Source of the DNA: Cognaticolwellia aestuarii
GTDB lineage: Bacteria > Pseudomonadota > Gammaproteobacteria > Enterobacterales > Alteromonadaceae
Direction of reading: 5' to 3'
DNA: 64,000 nt
NCBI RefSeq assembly: GCF_002000025.1
Contig: NZ_MUZV01000004.1
Span: forward strand, 62,001-126,000
Under the pieces are notes generated by a model, which was not told where the DNA came from, made no database searches, and saw only the letters and a list, made by a program, of their open reading frames with translations. Position 1 is the first letter of the stretch. Every line of letters begins with the position of its first letter. Of the stretch, positions 28,537-37,448 are shown one piece after another. The position numbers and the translations under genes were made by a program.

Positions 28537-29004
28537 ATGCGTACAACAACAGATTTCAGCCCACTTTACCGCTCATTTATTGGTTTTGATCACTTAGCAG
28601 GATTAATCGATAAAGCTTCAAGAGCAGACAAACAGTCTTCTTATCCCCCGTACAACGTTGAGTTACTTGCAGAGGATCAATACCGTATAACCATGGCAAT
28701 CGCTGGATTTGCAGAAGAAGAGCTTGATATTGAATCAAAGCAAGACACCCTTATTGTTACAGGTACAAAATCAAATGACAGTAACAATGCAGAGCGTAAG
28801 TTCTTGCACCAAGGCATTGCCGAACGCAACTTTGAACGCAGATTTCAATTAGGCGATCATGTAAAAGTTATCGGCGCTTTTATTGAGCACGGTTTATTAC
28901 ATATAGATTTAGAACGAGAAATACCAGAAGCATTAAAACCAAGAAAAATAGCGATTAATGGTAAAAGCCTGATACAGCCTAAAGGTATTGAGCAAAAAAG
29001 TTAA
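28537..29004 (+). CDS. Small heat-shock protein Hsp20 (IbpA-like)
   Basis: A 155-residue holdase chaperone with an alpha-crystallin domain. The start MRTTTDFSPLYRSFIGFDHL matches the IbpA/IbpB N-terminus, and YRITMAIAGFAEEELDIE, KFLHQGIAERNFERRFQL and GLLHIDLEREIPE mark the domain. AGGA precedes the ATG. Ibp proteins bind aggregates during heat stress. I did not find a convincing sigma32 promoter or a ROSE-type thermometer in the short leader. Confidence 0.95.
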   Translation: MRTTTDFSPLYRSFIGFDHLAGLIDKASRADKQSSYPPYNVELLAEDQYRITMAIAGFAEEELDIESKQDTLIVTGTKSNDSNNAERKFLHQGIAERNFERRFQLGDHVKVIGAFIEHGLLHIDLEREIPEALKPRKIAINGKSLIQPKGIEQKS

Positions 29005-29036
29005 CACGGTTACTTATTCACTTCCCTTCTTATTTT

Positions 29037-29063
29037 GCCCAGTTTTTAACTGGGCTTTTTTTT
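29037..29063 (+). terminator. Terminator after the Hsp20 gene
   Basis: GCCCAGTT-TTT-AACTGGGC followed by eight T residues. Confidence 0.85.
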
Positions 29064-29241
29064 ATGATTAACTGCTGTTAATATGAACATAAAAACAGCA
29101 ATAATTAATTTTAATATCAACATATCTATCAATTATTAAGTTAAAGCTGATCTACCATTGCACTGCAAAATAGCACTGATAATCACTCACTATAATCATA
29201 TAACTCATGATTATTTAACCCTCATGCCAAGGGATTTATAC

Positions 29242-30018
29242 TTGCTAAAAATAGCCAAAAATAAACTCATCAATAACCTATTGTTATCGATATTACTTTT
29301 TTGCAACAGTGCAACTTCAGCAAATATAAACATTGTTACCGAACATTTATCGCCTTTTCAAATCGTTAATGGCAAAAACATTGGAGGTTTATCAACAGAA
29401 ATAGTTAAGGCGGTATTAAAAGAAGCTAATTTACCTTATAGTTTAGCCGCAAACCCTTGGTCATTGTCGTATAGCAGTGCATTGCATGATAGCAACACTT
29501 GTATTTATTCACTTGCACATATCCCAGAGCGCAAAGCACTTTTTCAATGGATAGGACATATTGCGACGAGTACTATCTCATTGTATAGCCTCAAAAGTAA
29601 TAGCATTAAAATCGCCAATTTAGCACAAGCTAAACATCATAAAGTTGCCGTAATAAAAGATGATGTCACCCATCACTTTCTAATGTCAAAAGGTTTTGTA
29701 GAAAATGAAAACCTTTATGTGATGAATAACTACGACTCGCTACTAAAGTTATTAGACATTCCTAGTAGACAGATTGACTTAGTCGTACTTAATGACGACC
29801 TGCTAAATAATCGAGTACAAAACTCAACTGAAGCAGCTAAATACAAAAATCAATTATTTTTAAAAGAGCTGACATTAGACTTTTATTTTGCATGTAGCCT
29901 GCATACAGACAAAGCAACCATCAATGCGCTGACCAATGCCATGCAACGGTTAGAGCAAAGAGGTGACATTACTGCCATCAAAAATAAATGGCGGCCAACT
30001 ATGGTTAATCTTATTTAA
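29242..30018 (+). CDS. Periplasmic solute-binding protein, SBP family 3-like
   Basis: About 258 residues resembling extracellular amino-acid-type binding proteins (bac_3 fold): INIVTEHLSPFQIVNGKNIGG after the signal peptide, then NTCIYSLAHIPERKALFQWIG, and the C-terminal ITAIKNKWRP. No transporter genes are adjacent. Stand-alone members of this type are common in Alteromonadales, with unknown ligands. Start: AAGGG at 29229-29233 is spaced 8 nt from the TTG at 29242, giving a Lys-rich signal peptide (LKIAKNKLINNLLLSILL); the ATG at 29224 lacks a site. Confidence 0.75.
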   Translation: MLKIAKNKLINNLLLSILLFCNSATSANINIVTEHLSPFQIVNGKNIGGLSTEIVKAVLKEANLPYSLAANPWSLSYSSALHDSNTCIYSLAHIPERKALFQWIGHIATSTISLYSLKSNSIKIANLAQAKHHKVAVIKDDVTHHFLMSKGFVENENLYVMNNYDSLLKLLDIPSRQIDLVVLNDDLLNNRVQNSTEAAKYKNQLFLKELTLDFYFACSLHTDKATINALTNAMQRLEQRGDITAIKNKWRPTMVNLI

Positions 30019-30132
30019 TCATTATGGCAGGTTCACACTTACTGTAAGATATAAAATTAATCACTTGGGGGCGCGTAAAACCTGTTTACACGCTTAAATA
30101 CAGTATGTCAGCATTTATTCCCCTCATGCATT

Positions 30133-31470
30133 TTACTTCGCCATCACATCTAATAACGCATGAACCGTTGCTTCAACACCTGACTTAATTGCCGGTTCAG
30201 GGGTTATTTTAAATTGTGGACTATGATGACTCGGCACCGCGGCTCCGCCGTTTGCAGCCCTTTCAAAGTCAGCTTTGGGTGTACCACCTACTTTAAAGTA
30301 AACGCTAGGAATATAAGGATCAGAGGTGAAAAAACCAAAGTCTTCGGCTCCCATGCCGGTTTCAGCAGGCGCTAGCAATGCATCATCACCCATTTTCTCA
30401 CTAAGTACCCCTTTTAGGCGCTTAGCGAGTTTTTGATCATTAAAAGTTGGAGGGAACGAGAACTCACTTACCACCACCTCAGGTAAGTTATCTTCTGCGA
30501 TGCCAGCAGTACGAGCAGTGCCAATAGCAACACGTTTTATAGCTGTTAACAATTGCTCGCGTACCTCTGGCGTTAAACTACGTACCGTTAACTGTAATTT
30601 AGCTTCATCCGAAATAATATTATGCTTAGTGCCGGCATGAAATGCCCCCACGGTAATAACCCCCGCATAACGTGGCGCTAATTCACGACTAATAATGGTT
30701 TGTAAGTTATTAACAATTTGTGCGCCGATCACAATTGGATCCTTACCTTGATGCGGCGATGCACCATGAGCACCAATGCCATGTACAGTAATATCAACGG
30801 TATCCGCGCCAGCATAAGGCGAACCTTCATCAACAATCACTTTCCCCGCTTCTGAATTAGCACTGACATGGAAAGCAAAAGCATAATCAGGCTGACCAAA
30901 TCGTTGCCATAAATTATCGGCCATCATTGCAGAAGCTCCAGGGCCTTTCTCTTCAGCCGGTTGCCCAATCAACATTAACGTACCTGACCATTGGTCTTTA
31001 TGCTCAGCCATAAAGCGTGCAGTACCAACAAGGCTAGTAATATGCACATCATGACCACAAGCGTGCATAACGCCAACCATTTCACCGTTCCAGTCTTTCA
31101 TCTTTACCGTTGAAGCATTAGCTAAACCTGATTGCTCAACAACCGGTAAGCCATCCATATCAGCACGCACCATCACCATAGGACCAGGGCCATTTTTCAT
31201 GATAGCCACGACACCTGTACCACCTACGCCTTGAGTTACATCAAAACCAACCGAGCTCAACTCTTCACTTAAACGTTTCGCGGTTTTGGTTTCCATTAAG
31301 GATAACTCTGGATTACGATGAAAATGATCCCATAACGGCGCTAGATGCTGTTGGTAATCTTGCGCAACATAGTCTGCTGTTGTTGGTGAAAAGGCTAAAG
31401 CAGTATTTGGCATTAAAGCAGAAATTGCCAGCGTTGAGGCAATTAAAATAGAAAGTGCATTACGATTCAT
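30133..31470 (-). CDS. Exported M20-family amidohydrolase/peptidase
   Basis: A 445-residue zinc hydrolase of the M20D (hippurate hydrolase/IAA-amino acid hydrolase) group, with signal peptide MNRNALSILIASTLAISAL and cleavage near ALA. Metal ligands are visible in HACGHDVH (the Cys of this subgroup), PAEEKGPGA and the late GAEDFGFF/SHHSP region; VRADMDGLPV and HRNPELS are family hallmarks. GAGAAGAAG upstream of the ATG gives the ribosome-binding site. Likely hydrolyses N-acyl amino acids or dipeptides in the periplasm. Divergent from the kynurenine cluster. Confidence 0.92.
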   Translation of the reverse strand: MNRNALSILIASTLAISALMPNTALAFSPTTADYVAQDYQQHLAPLWDHFHRNPELSLMETKTAKRLSEELSSVGFDVTQGVGGTGVVAIMKNGPGPMVMVRADMDGLPVVEQSGLANASTVKMKDWNGEMVGVMHACGHDVHITSLVGTARFMAEHKDQWSGTLMLIGQPAEEKGPGASAMMADNLWQRFGQPDYAFAFHVSANSEAGKVIVDEGSPYAGADTVDITVHGIGAHGASPHQGKDPIVIGAQIVNNLQTIISRELAPRYAGVITVGAFHAGTKHNIISDEAKLQLTVRSLTPEVREQLLTAIKRVAIGTARTAGIAEDNLPEVVVSEFSFPPTFNDQKLAKRLKGVLSEKMGDDALLAPAETGMGAEDFGFFTSDPYIPSVYFKVGGTPKADFERAANGGAAVPSHHSPQFKITPEPAIKSGVEATVHALLDVMAK

Positions 31471-31902
31471 TTCAGTCTTCTTCTCAGGTTTATTGTGGTT
31501 AACTTAATGTACCTAGGCTAACCGTTAATGTCTTGTTGTTTTCGTTATTCTGCGCTATTACAACATCAAATAATATTAATTTTCCAACAGTTTCCGACTA
31601 ATTTTCAGTAAAAACATGTCGTTAATTAAAGCAACAATTAACTGTGTAATGCTTCACCAAATCGTGTGCACAACGTGCTTTTTGTTTATTAAAAACACCA
31701 AAAACCAAATTATTTGTTTACTTATTGATTTATGAATCTCGGGGATAAGATTTTTTTAACAACAATCCTTGTTCAATAAATTAGCGGCAATTAAAGCTGA
31801 CAGCAACGGCGTTTATTTGATGAAATATTGTCAATATTTTACTGACATTAAATTTTTTATTGTGCTAAAAAAGTGTCTAAAATAAAAACAATAAGGTCAG
31901 TA
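31471..31902. other. Divergent control region of the M20 gene and the tryptophan catabolic cluster
   Basis: No gene seen; AT-rich. The one notable element is the palindrome AAATATTG-T-CAATATTT at 31823-31839, about 65 bp before the SDR start. Confidence 0.45.
31823..31839. promoter_or_regulatory. Candidate operator palindrome before the kynurenine cluster
   Basis: 8-bp perfect arms around one base (AAATATTG-T-CAATATTT). The position upstream of the first cluster gene suits a regulator site. No regulator gene is in the cluster, and the AT-rich context makes chance palindromes possible. Confidence 0.3.
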
Positions 31903-32691
31903 ATGGATATTAATTTAGCCTCAAAAAAAGCATTAGTTTGTGGTAGCAGTCAAGGTATTGGCCGTGCTTGTGCAATAGAGCTTGCCAGTTTAGGTGCCAG
32001 CATTACCTTATTTTCTCGTAATAAAACGAGGCTAGAAAGCGTAAAAAATGAACTGTGTACTGCACAAGGACAACAACATAAAATACTGATAGCTGACTTT
32101 TCTCATCCTATAGAAGTTAAGCAAGTTATTATCGATGATATTGCCACTAATGGTGGTTATGACATACTCATAAATAACACCGGAGGCCCAGCACCTGGGC
32201 CGGCAAATAGTAGCGATGTCAATGCATTCATTGAAGCATTCAACCTGCACTTGATTACCAATCATCACTTGGTACAAGCCTTACTTCCTGCCATGAAAGA
32301 AAATCAATTTGGCCGTATTATCAACGTTATTTCGACTTCAGTTAAACAACCGATTCCAGGTTTAGGTGTGTCAAATACCATTCGGGGCGCAGTGGCAAGC
32401 TGGTCTAAAACGCTAGCAAATGAATTAGGCCCTTTTGGTATTACAGTAAATAATGTCTTACCCGGTGCTACTGCAACCGCTCGTTTAGATGCCATTATTG
32501 CTGGTAAAGCACAAAAGCAAAAGATTACGATTGAGCAAGCCACCGTCAACGAAAAAGCACAAATCCCCATGCGTCGCTTCGCCACGCCGGAAGAGTTTGC
32601 TGCTGCAGCAGCATTTTTAGCCTCACCAGCAGCCGGCTATATTACCGGTATTAATTTACCGGTTGATGGCGGTCGTACAAGTTGCCTATAA
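31903..32691 (+). CDS. SDR-family protein with altered catalytic tetrad, leads the kynurenine cluster
   Basis: A 262-residue Rossmann-fold protein. The nucleotide loop is CGSSQGIGRA and NNTGGPAPG follows the NAG position. The catalytic Ser144 is present (VISTSV), but the canonical Tyr and Lys at +13 and +17 are Ser157 and Arg161 (GVSNTIRGAV). This fits the BKR-like SDR subgroup known to lack the tetrad. AAGG before the ATG at 31903 fixes the start; the frame reaches back to a GTG at 31873. It ends 11 nt before the aldehyde dehydrogenase ATG, so it is co-transcribed. Reaction unknown; a reductase step late in 2-aminomuconate metabolism is one guess. Confidence 0.85.
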   Translation: MDINLASKKALVCGSSQGIGRACAIELASLGASITLFSRNKTRLESVKNELCTAQGQQHKILIADFSHPIEVKQVIIDDIATNGGYDILINNTGGPAPGPANSSDVNAFIEAFNLHLITNHHLVQALLPAMKENQFGRIINVISTSVKQPIPGLGVSNTIRGAVASWSKTLANELGPFGITVNNVLPGATATARLDAIIAGKAQKQKITIEQATVNEKAQIPMRRFATPEEFAAAAAFLASPAAGYITGINLPVDGGRTSCL

Positions 32692-32702
32692 AGGAATTAC
32701 CA

Positions 32703-34145
32703 ATGGATATCATTGCAAACTTTATTGATGGTCAATATCAAGTACCGATAAATCAGCAGTACCTTGATAACATTGAACCTGCCACAGGTAAAGTGTACGG
32801 TCAAACTCCTGATAGCGACAACCAAGACTTAGCACTTGCGATTTCCGCAGCCAAACAAGCCTTGCCTGTTTGGCAAAAGATGGATCTTGAGCAACGCGCA
32901 GATGTCTTAATTGCGATTGCCGATGAGATTGAACATCGCTCAGAAGAGCTCGCCTTAGCCGAAGCCAGAGATAACGGTAAAGCTGTCAGTCTCGCCCGCA
33001 ATATTGATATTCCTCGTGCAGCCAGTAACTTTAAGTTTTTTGCTCATGCCTGCTCTCAATTTGCCAGTGAAGCTCATGCCATGGCTGGTAGCGCAATAAA
33101 TTATACCCTCAGGCCACCCGTGGGGATCGTAGGCTGTATTTCACCTTGGAATTTACCGCTATATTTATTTACCTGGAAAATAGCGCCAGCGTTAGCTGCA
33201 GGTAATTGTGTGATTGCTAAGCCCTCGGAGGTAACACCAAAAACCGCGGCCTTACTCGGTGAAATTTGTCAAAAAGTTGGTTTGCCTCCAGGCGTATTAA
33301 ACATTTTACATGGCAGCGGTGCAAAGATCGGTCAAGCTATTTGCCAACACCCACAAGTAAAAGCGATTTCATTTACCGGCGGTACAGCCACCGGCGCTGC
33401 TATAGCCCAGCTTTTAGCGCCTAAATTTAAAAAGTTATCTTTAGAGTTAGGCGGTAAAAATCCGGCGTTAATTTTTGCTGATTGTGATTTCGACAATACC
33501 GTTGAACAAGTATTTCGCGCCAGCTTTGCCAATCAAGGACAAATTTGTCTATGCGCATCACGACTCTATATCGAACGCTCAATTTACGACAAATTTAAAC
33601 AAGCACTTGTCAAAAAAGCTATCGCATTAACACCCAGTGATCCGCTAAAAGCAGAATGTCAAATGGGGGCAATAGTTTCAAAGCCCCATCTAGATAAGGT
33701 GCTGAGTTATATCGATAGCGCAAAAAGCCAAGGAGGGAAAATTCTCACGGGTGGCCAACAAGTTAAACTCAATGGTCGCTGTCAGCAAGGTTATTTTCTC
33801 CAACCGACGATTATCGAAAATTTACCCAACAGCGCCCGCTGTAATCAAGAAGAAATTTTTGGTCCTGTCATCACCCTACAACCCTTTGACACCGACCAAG
33901 AAGCGTTAGCATTAGCAAATGATAGTCAGTACGGTTTGGCTGCAACAGTATGGACCAACCATTTAGCACGCGCACATGATATGGCTGAGAGCCTAAATAC
34001 CGGCATTGTTTGGGTAAACTGCTGGTTATTAAGAGACTTACGTACTCCCTTTGGTGGTATGAACCACTCAGGCCTTGGCCGTGAGGGTGGCCTAGAAGCC
34101 ATGCGTTTTTTTACCGAAAGTAAAAACGTCTGTGTTAAATATTAA
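32703..34145 (+). CDS. 2-aminomuconic 6-semialdehyde dehydrogenase
   Basis: NAD-dependent aldehyde dehydrogenase of 480 residues with CISPWNLPLYLFTWK, the Glu of LELGGKNPALIF, and the nucleophilic Cys in NQGQICLCASR, plus the C-terminal PFGGMNHSGLGREGG. In this cluster it should oxidise 2-aminomuconate semialdehyde, made by the ACMS decarboxylase encoded downstream, to 2-aminomuconate (AmnC/NbaE role). AAGGA supports the ATG at 32703. Specific substrate is inferred from neighbours; the family is certain. Confidence 0.85.
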   Translation: MDIIANFIDGQYQVPINQQYLDNIEPATGKVYGQTPDSDNQDLALAISAAKQALPVWQKMDLEQRADVLIAIADEIEHRSEELALAEARDNGKAVSLARNIDIPRAASNFKFFAHACSQFASEAHAMAGSAINYTLRPPVGIVGCISPWNLPLYLFTWKIAPALAAGNCVIAKPSEVTPKTAALLGEICQKVGLPPGVLNILHGSGAKIGQAICQHPQVKAISFTGGTATGAAIAQLLAPKFKKLSLELGGKNPALIFADCDFDNTVEQVFRASFANQGQICLCASRLYIERSIYDKFKQALVKKAIALTPSDPLKAECQMGAIVSKPHLDKVLSYIDSAKSQGGKILTGGQQVKLNGRCQQGYFLQPTIIENLPNSARCNQEEIFGPVITLQPFDTDQEALALANDSQYGLAATVWTNHLARAHDMAESLNTGIVWVNCWLLRDLRTPFGGMNHSGLGREGGLEAMRFFTESKNVCVKY

Positions 34146-34518
34146 CCAACACCAATTGCAAGCCTTAGGCTGAATATTTTATGAATCAAACTTGTACTAA
34201 GTTCAAATCTTCAGGAGCCATATTTGCTAGCGCGTTGGGCTGCAAATGGACATTAACCTGAATAGACCCTACTCAATATAAACAGGCTAGTTCACGTTAG
34301 CCCGCTTTTATTCGCCAATAAACGCTTTACTTAGACACTATGTTACCCAGTTGAGTGACTACACTTAAAAGTGTTCAAGCGCTGCTTAGCGCTTAAAACG
34401 AGTTAAGCAGTAACCCAAATAGCTAACATAACTAACATAACTAACATAACTAACATAACTAACATAACTAACATAATTAAAATAACGACAATAAAAAAAA
34501 CATTTAATGGATAACCTT
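34146..34518. other. Gap within the kynurenine cluster, with tandem repeat
   Basis: A 370-bp break between the dehydrogenase and the RidA-like gene. No coding sequence seen. It contains the 9-bp tandem repeat at 34423-34476 and may hold a second promoter for the seven downstream genes. Confidence 0.45.
34423..34476 (+). repeat. Six tandem copies of CTAACATAA
   Basis: Six exact 9-bp units in a row, ending about 40 bp before the RidA-like start. A 9-bp unit in a leader can vary in number by slippage. Confidence 0.9.
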
Positions 34519-34959
34519 ATGTCAGAATTTTTTAATGCCGATCAGGCACCAAAACCGGTAGGTTTATACCCGCATGCAAGACAAGTAGGAAATTTGCTAT
34601 TTTTATCCGGTGTTGGCCCTCGTCAAGCAGGTAGTGCCGATATTCCCGGCGTCAAGCTCGATGAAAATGGTGGAATTATGAGCTACGACATTGAAGCCCA
34701 GTGTCATAGCGTATTTCAAAATGTCAGCACTATTTTAGCCTCAGCAGGCGCTAATTGGATGGATTTAGTTGATGTCACGGTTTTTTTAACCAATATGAAA
34801 GATGACTTTGCTATTTATAATCGAGTTTATGCTGAGTATTTTGCTGAAAACATGCCCTGTCGCACTACAGTTGAAGTCAATAAACTGCCGACTCCCATTG
34901 CCATTGAACTAAAGTGCATCGCTGCGCTTCCTGCGAGTTCAGCAAAAGAAGGCGCATAA
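34519..34959 (+). CDS. RidA/YjgF-family protein, probable 2-aminomuconate deaminase
   Basis: A 146-residue Rid-fold protein: YPHARQVGNLLFLSGVGPRQ, then DVTVFLTNMKDDFAIYNRVYAEYF and the C-terminal MPCRTTVEVNKLP with the Arg typical of Rid enzymes. In 2-nitrobenzoate and tryptophan degraders such a protein is the 2-aminomuconate deaminase (NbaF type), giving 4-oxalocrotonate plus ammonia. The position between aminomuconate-forming enzymes supports that over general RidA imine hydrolysis. GGAT at 34510-34513 favours the ATG at 34519 over 34507. Confidence 0.8.
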   Translation: MSEFFNADQAPKPVGLYPHARQVGNLLFLSGVGPRQAGSADIPGVKLDENGGIMSYDIEAQCHSVFQNVSTILASAGANWMDLVDVTVFLTNMKDDFAIYNRVYAEYFAENMPCRTTVEVNKLPTPIAIELKCIAALPASSAKEGA

Positions 34960-34962
34960 ATC

Positions 34963-35511
34963 ATGACGAACTTCTCCATGCCTTTTAACTTACAACAATG
35001 GATTGATCAGCACCGAGAGCAGCTGAAACCACCAGTATGCAACAAACAAATTTTCGAACAAGATGACTTTATTGTCATGGTGGTGGGCGGACCGAATAGT
35101 CGCAGTGACTATCATTACAACGAAACGCCTGAACTATTTTACCAACTTGAAGGCGACATGGTGCTCAGTGTGATCAACGAAGATTATGCGAGCGACCCTA
35201 AAAATAGCCAAGCACCAACCTTTAGCGATATTGCCATCAAAGCCGGCGAAATATTTTTACTACCACCTAAAGTGTTACATTCGCCACAACGCTTTGAAAA
35301 TAGTGTCGGGCTTGTGGTTGAACAAAAACGGGCAATAGGCCAACAGGACGCACTTTTTTGGTTTTGTCAGCAATGTAAAAATCCGCTATACAATCAACCA
35401 TTTGGCTTAGATAACATCGAAACCGACTTACCGGTAGTGTTCAATAACTTTTATGGTGATAGTGAAAACTGTCAATGCAAAAAATGTGGCTTTCGCGCCG
35501 AAAAAAACTAG
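34963..35511 (+). CDS. 3-hydroxyanthranilate 3,4-dioxygenase
   Basis: Ring-cleaving iron(II) cupin dioxygenase turning 3-hydroxyanthranilate into ACMS. The iron site is in SDYHYNETPELFYQLEGDM (His and Glu) with a second His in LPPKVLHSPQR. The 182-residue bacterial form has a C-terminal rubredoxin-like metal site, CQQC and CQCKKC. Arg residues expected for carboxylate binding are present near PNSRSDYH. It follows the deaminase gene after 3 nt. Confidence 0.94.
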   Translation: MTNFSMPFNLQQWIDQHREQLKPPVCNKQIFEQDDFIVMVVGGPNSRSDYHYNETPELFYQLEGDMVLSVINEDYASDPKNSQAPTFSDIAIKAGEIFLLPPKVLHSPQRFENSVGLVVEQKRAIGQQDALFWFCQQCKNPLYNQPFGLDNIETDLPVVFNNFYGDSENCQCKKCGFRAEKN

Positions 35512-35520
35512 GGGGTCACA

Positions 35521-36531
35521 ATGCTAAAAATAGATATTCATACACATATTTTGCCAAAAACTTGGCCGAACTTGCGTGAAAAATACGGTTATGATGGCTT
35601 TGTTAGTCTAGATCACCATAAATGTGGTTGCGCACGGATGATGGTTGACGAAAAGTTTTTTCGCGAAATTGAGCATAACTGCTGGGATCCTAAAGTTCGC
35701 TTGCAAGACTGCCAACAACACAAAGTTGATGTACAAGTATTATCGACAGTACCTGTGATGTTTAATTACTGGGCGAAGCCTGAAGATACGTTAGACCTGT
35801 CAAAATATTTAAACGACCATATTGCCGGTATAGTAAACGACTACCCTAAACGCTTTATAGGTTTAGCGACTTTACCAATGCAAGCACCTGATTTAGCGAT
35901 AAAAGAATTAGAACGTTGTGTTAAAGACATTGGCATGGCCGGCGTACAAATTGGTTCTCATATTAATGACTGGAATTTAGATCACGAGAAATTATTTCCA
36001 ATTTTTGAAGCAGCACAAGATCTCGGCGCAGCGATTTTTGTTCACCCTTGGGACATGATGGCAAAAGAAAAAATGCCCAAATACTGGTTACCCTGGTTAG
36101 TCGGAATGCCCGCCGAATCGAGCTTAGCTATTTGTTCTATGATTTTTGGCGGCGTACTACAACGCCTACCAAAGCTTAAAGTTGCTTTCGCACACGGTGG
36201 TGGTTCATTCCCGTCAACTATTGGTCGAATTGAACATGGTTTTAATGTTCGCCCAGATTTATGTGCGGTCGATTGCTCAATAAACCCACGTGACTTTCTC
36301 AAGCAAATTTATCTCGACTCACTGGTACATGACCCATTAGCACTGAAATACTTAGTTGATTTGATGGGGCCAAACAATATTGCCCTAGGCACTGACTACC
36401 CTTTCCCATTAGGTGAACTTAGTCCAGGTAAATTAATTGAAGACAGCCAGTTTGACGATGATATTAAAGCTAAGTTACTGCACGGCAGTGCGCTTAATTG
36501 GCTCGGTTTAAGCAAAGCACAGTTTTTATAA
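35521..36531 (+). CDS. 2-amino-3-carboxymuconate-6-semialdehyde decarboxylase (ACMSD)
   Basis: Zinc-dependent decarboxylase of the amidohydrolase superfamily that diverts ACMS from quinolinate formation to 2-aminomuconate semialdehyde. Zinc ligands: IDIHTHILP near the N-terminus, FVHPWDM in the middle and LGTDYPFPLG with the Asp. HGGGSFPSTIGRIEHG is the ACMSD-type substrate region. 336 residues, normal. GGGGG precedes the ATG. Confidence 0.94.
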   Translation: MLKIDIHTHILPKTWPNLREKYGYDGFVSLDHHKCGCARMMVDEKFFREIEHNCWDPKVRLQDCQQHKVDVQVLSTVPVMFNYWAKPEDTLDLSKYLNDHIAGIVNDYPKRFIGLATLPMQAPDLAIKELERCVKDIGMAGVQIGSHINDWNLDHEKLFPIFEAAQDLGAAIFVHPWDMMAKEKMPKYWLPWLVGMPAESSLAICSMIFGGVLQRLPKLKVAFAHGGGSFPSTIGRIEHGFNVRPDLCAVDCSINPRDFLKQIYLDSLVHDPLALKYLVDLMGPNNIALGTDYPFPLGELSPGKLIEDSQFDDDIKAKLLHGSALNWLGLSKAQFL

Positions 36532-36568
36532 ACACCAGCAAGTTATAATTCACGATTAGGTGTAAAAA

Positions 36569-37411
36569 ATGAAAATAATCATTACGTTGGATCAGCAACA
36601 TTATCATGTTAATACTGACGTTAGTTATTCGTTAGCTATCGCGCTAGACTTTCAGCAGAGCGAAAATCAACCCTGTCATTTTAGCGCTGCGCCAGCATTA
36701 GCCAAACCTATGCAAGCGAGTGGTTTTATTGGCGACACCACTCAAGGTGGCAGTTGTAATGTCTTTGAGCTCAGCTTCAATCCACATTGTAATGGTACGC
36801 ATACTGAAACCATTAACCATATTTGCCATCAAGGCAGTGCTTTGGCGAACAGTATTGCTTCACTTGAGCTACCGCCTTTAATACCCTGTGTATTAATTTC
36901 AGTTAGTCCGATCGCCGCAAATGAGACTTCTGATAGATACAGTCCAAGCTTAAAAACAAATGACACAGTGATCAGCCGCCAGCAACTTGAACAGCTGTTA
37001 ACACCGTACCAAGATCAGCAATTACAAGCCTTAGTGGTAAGAACCATGCCCAATAGCGCCAATAAATGCCAAGCCCATTATAGCGCAGCTAATCAACCGG
37101 CATTTTTTACCCGCGATGCCGTGCTTTATCTTAACGAGCGAGGGGTCGAACACCTGATTCTAGACCTGCCTTCGTTAGACCGACTCAACGACGATGGATT
37201 ATTAACTTGCCATCACGAATTTTGGCAAGTTGATGAAGGCGCACATCAGCTGAACTGCACCAGCTTAGTCAATAAAACCATTACTGAAATGGCTTATATC
37301 AACAACAACATCATTGACGGTTTTTACTTTCTGAATTTACAAACACCGGCTTTTGTTAATGACGCTGCGCCCAGTCGTCCTCAGCTATTTCAAGCACAGC
37401 AAATAAATTAA
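36569..37411 (+). CDS. Cyclase-family protein, candidate kynurenine formamidase
   Basis: A 280-residue protein of the cyclase/KynB superfamily. It carries the metal-binding signature in variant form, PHCNGTHTETINHI (His-x3-Thr-His-x-Glu instead of HxGTHxDxP), and the later DLPSLDRLNDDG/HHEFW region. Formamidase hydrolyses N-formylkynurenine to kynurenine; the cluster has no other gene for this step, which is the main argument. It is longer and more divergent than classical KynB (about 210 residues). TAGGTG lies before the ATG. Confidence 0.7.
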   Translation: MKIIITLDQQHYHVNTDVSYSLAIALDFQQSENQPCHFSAAPALAKPMQASGFIGDTTQGGSCNVFELSFNPHCNGTHTETINHICHQGSALANSIASLELPPLIPCVLISVSPIAANETSDRYSPSLKTNDTVISRQQLEQLLTPYQDQQLQALVVRTMPNSANKCQAHYSAANQPAFFTRDAVLYLNERGVEHLILDLPSLDRLNDDGLLTCHHEFWQVDEGAHQLNCTSLVNKTITEMAYINNNIIDGFYFLNLQTPAFVNDAAPSRPQLFQAQQIN

Positions 37412-37448
37412 CCACTAGGTGTAACAACAATTAAATAATGAGAACAAA

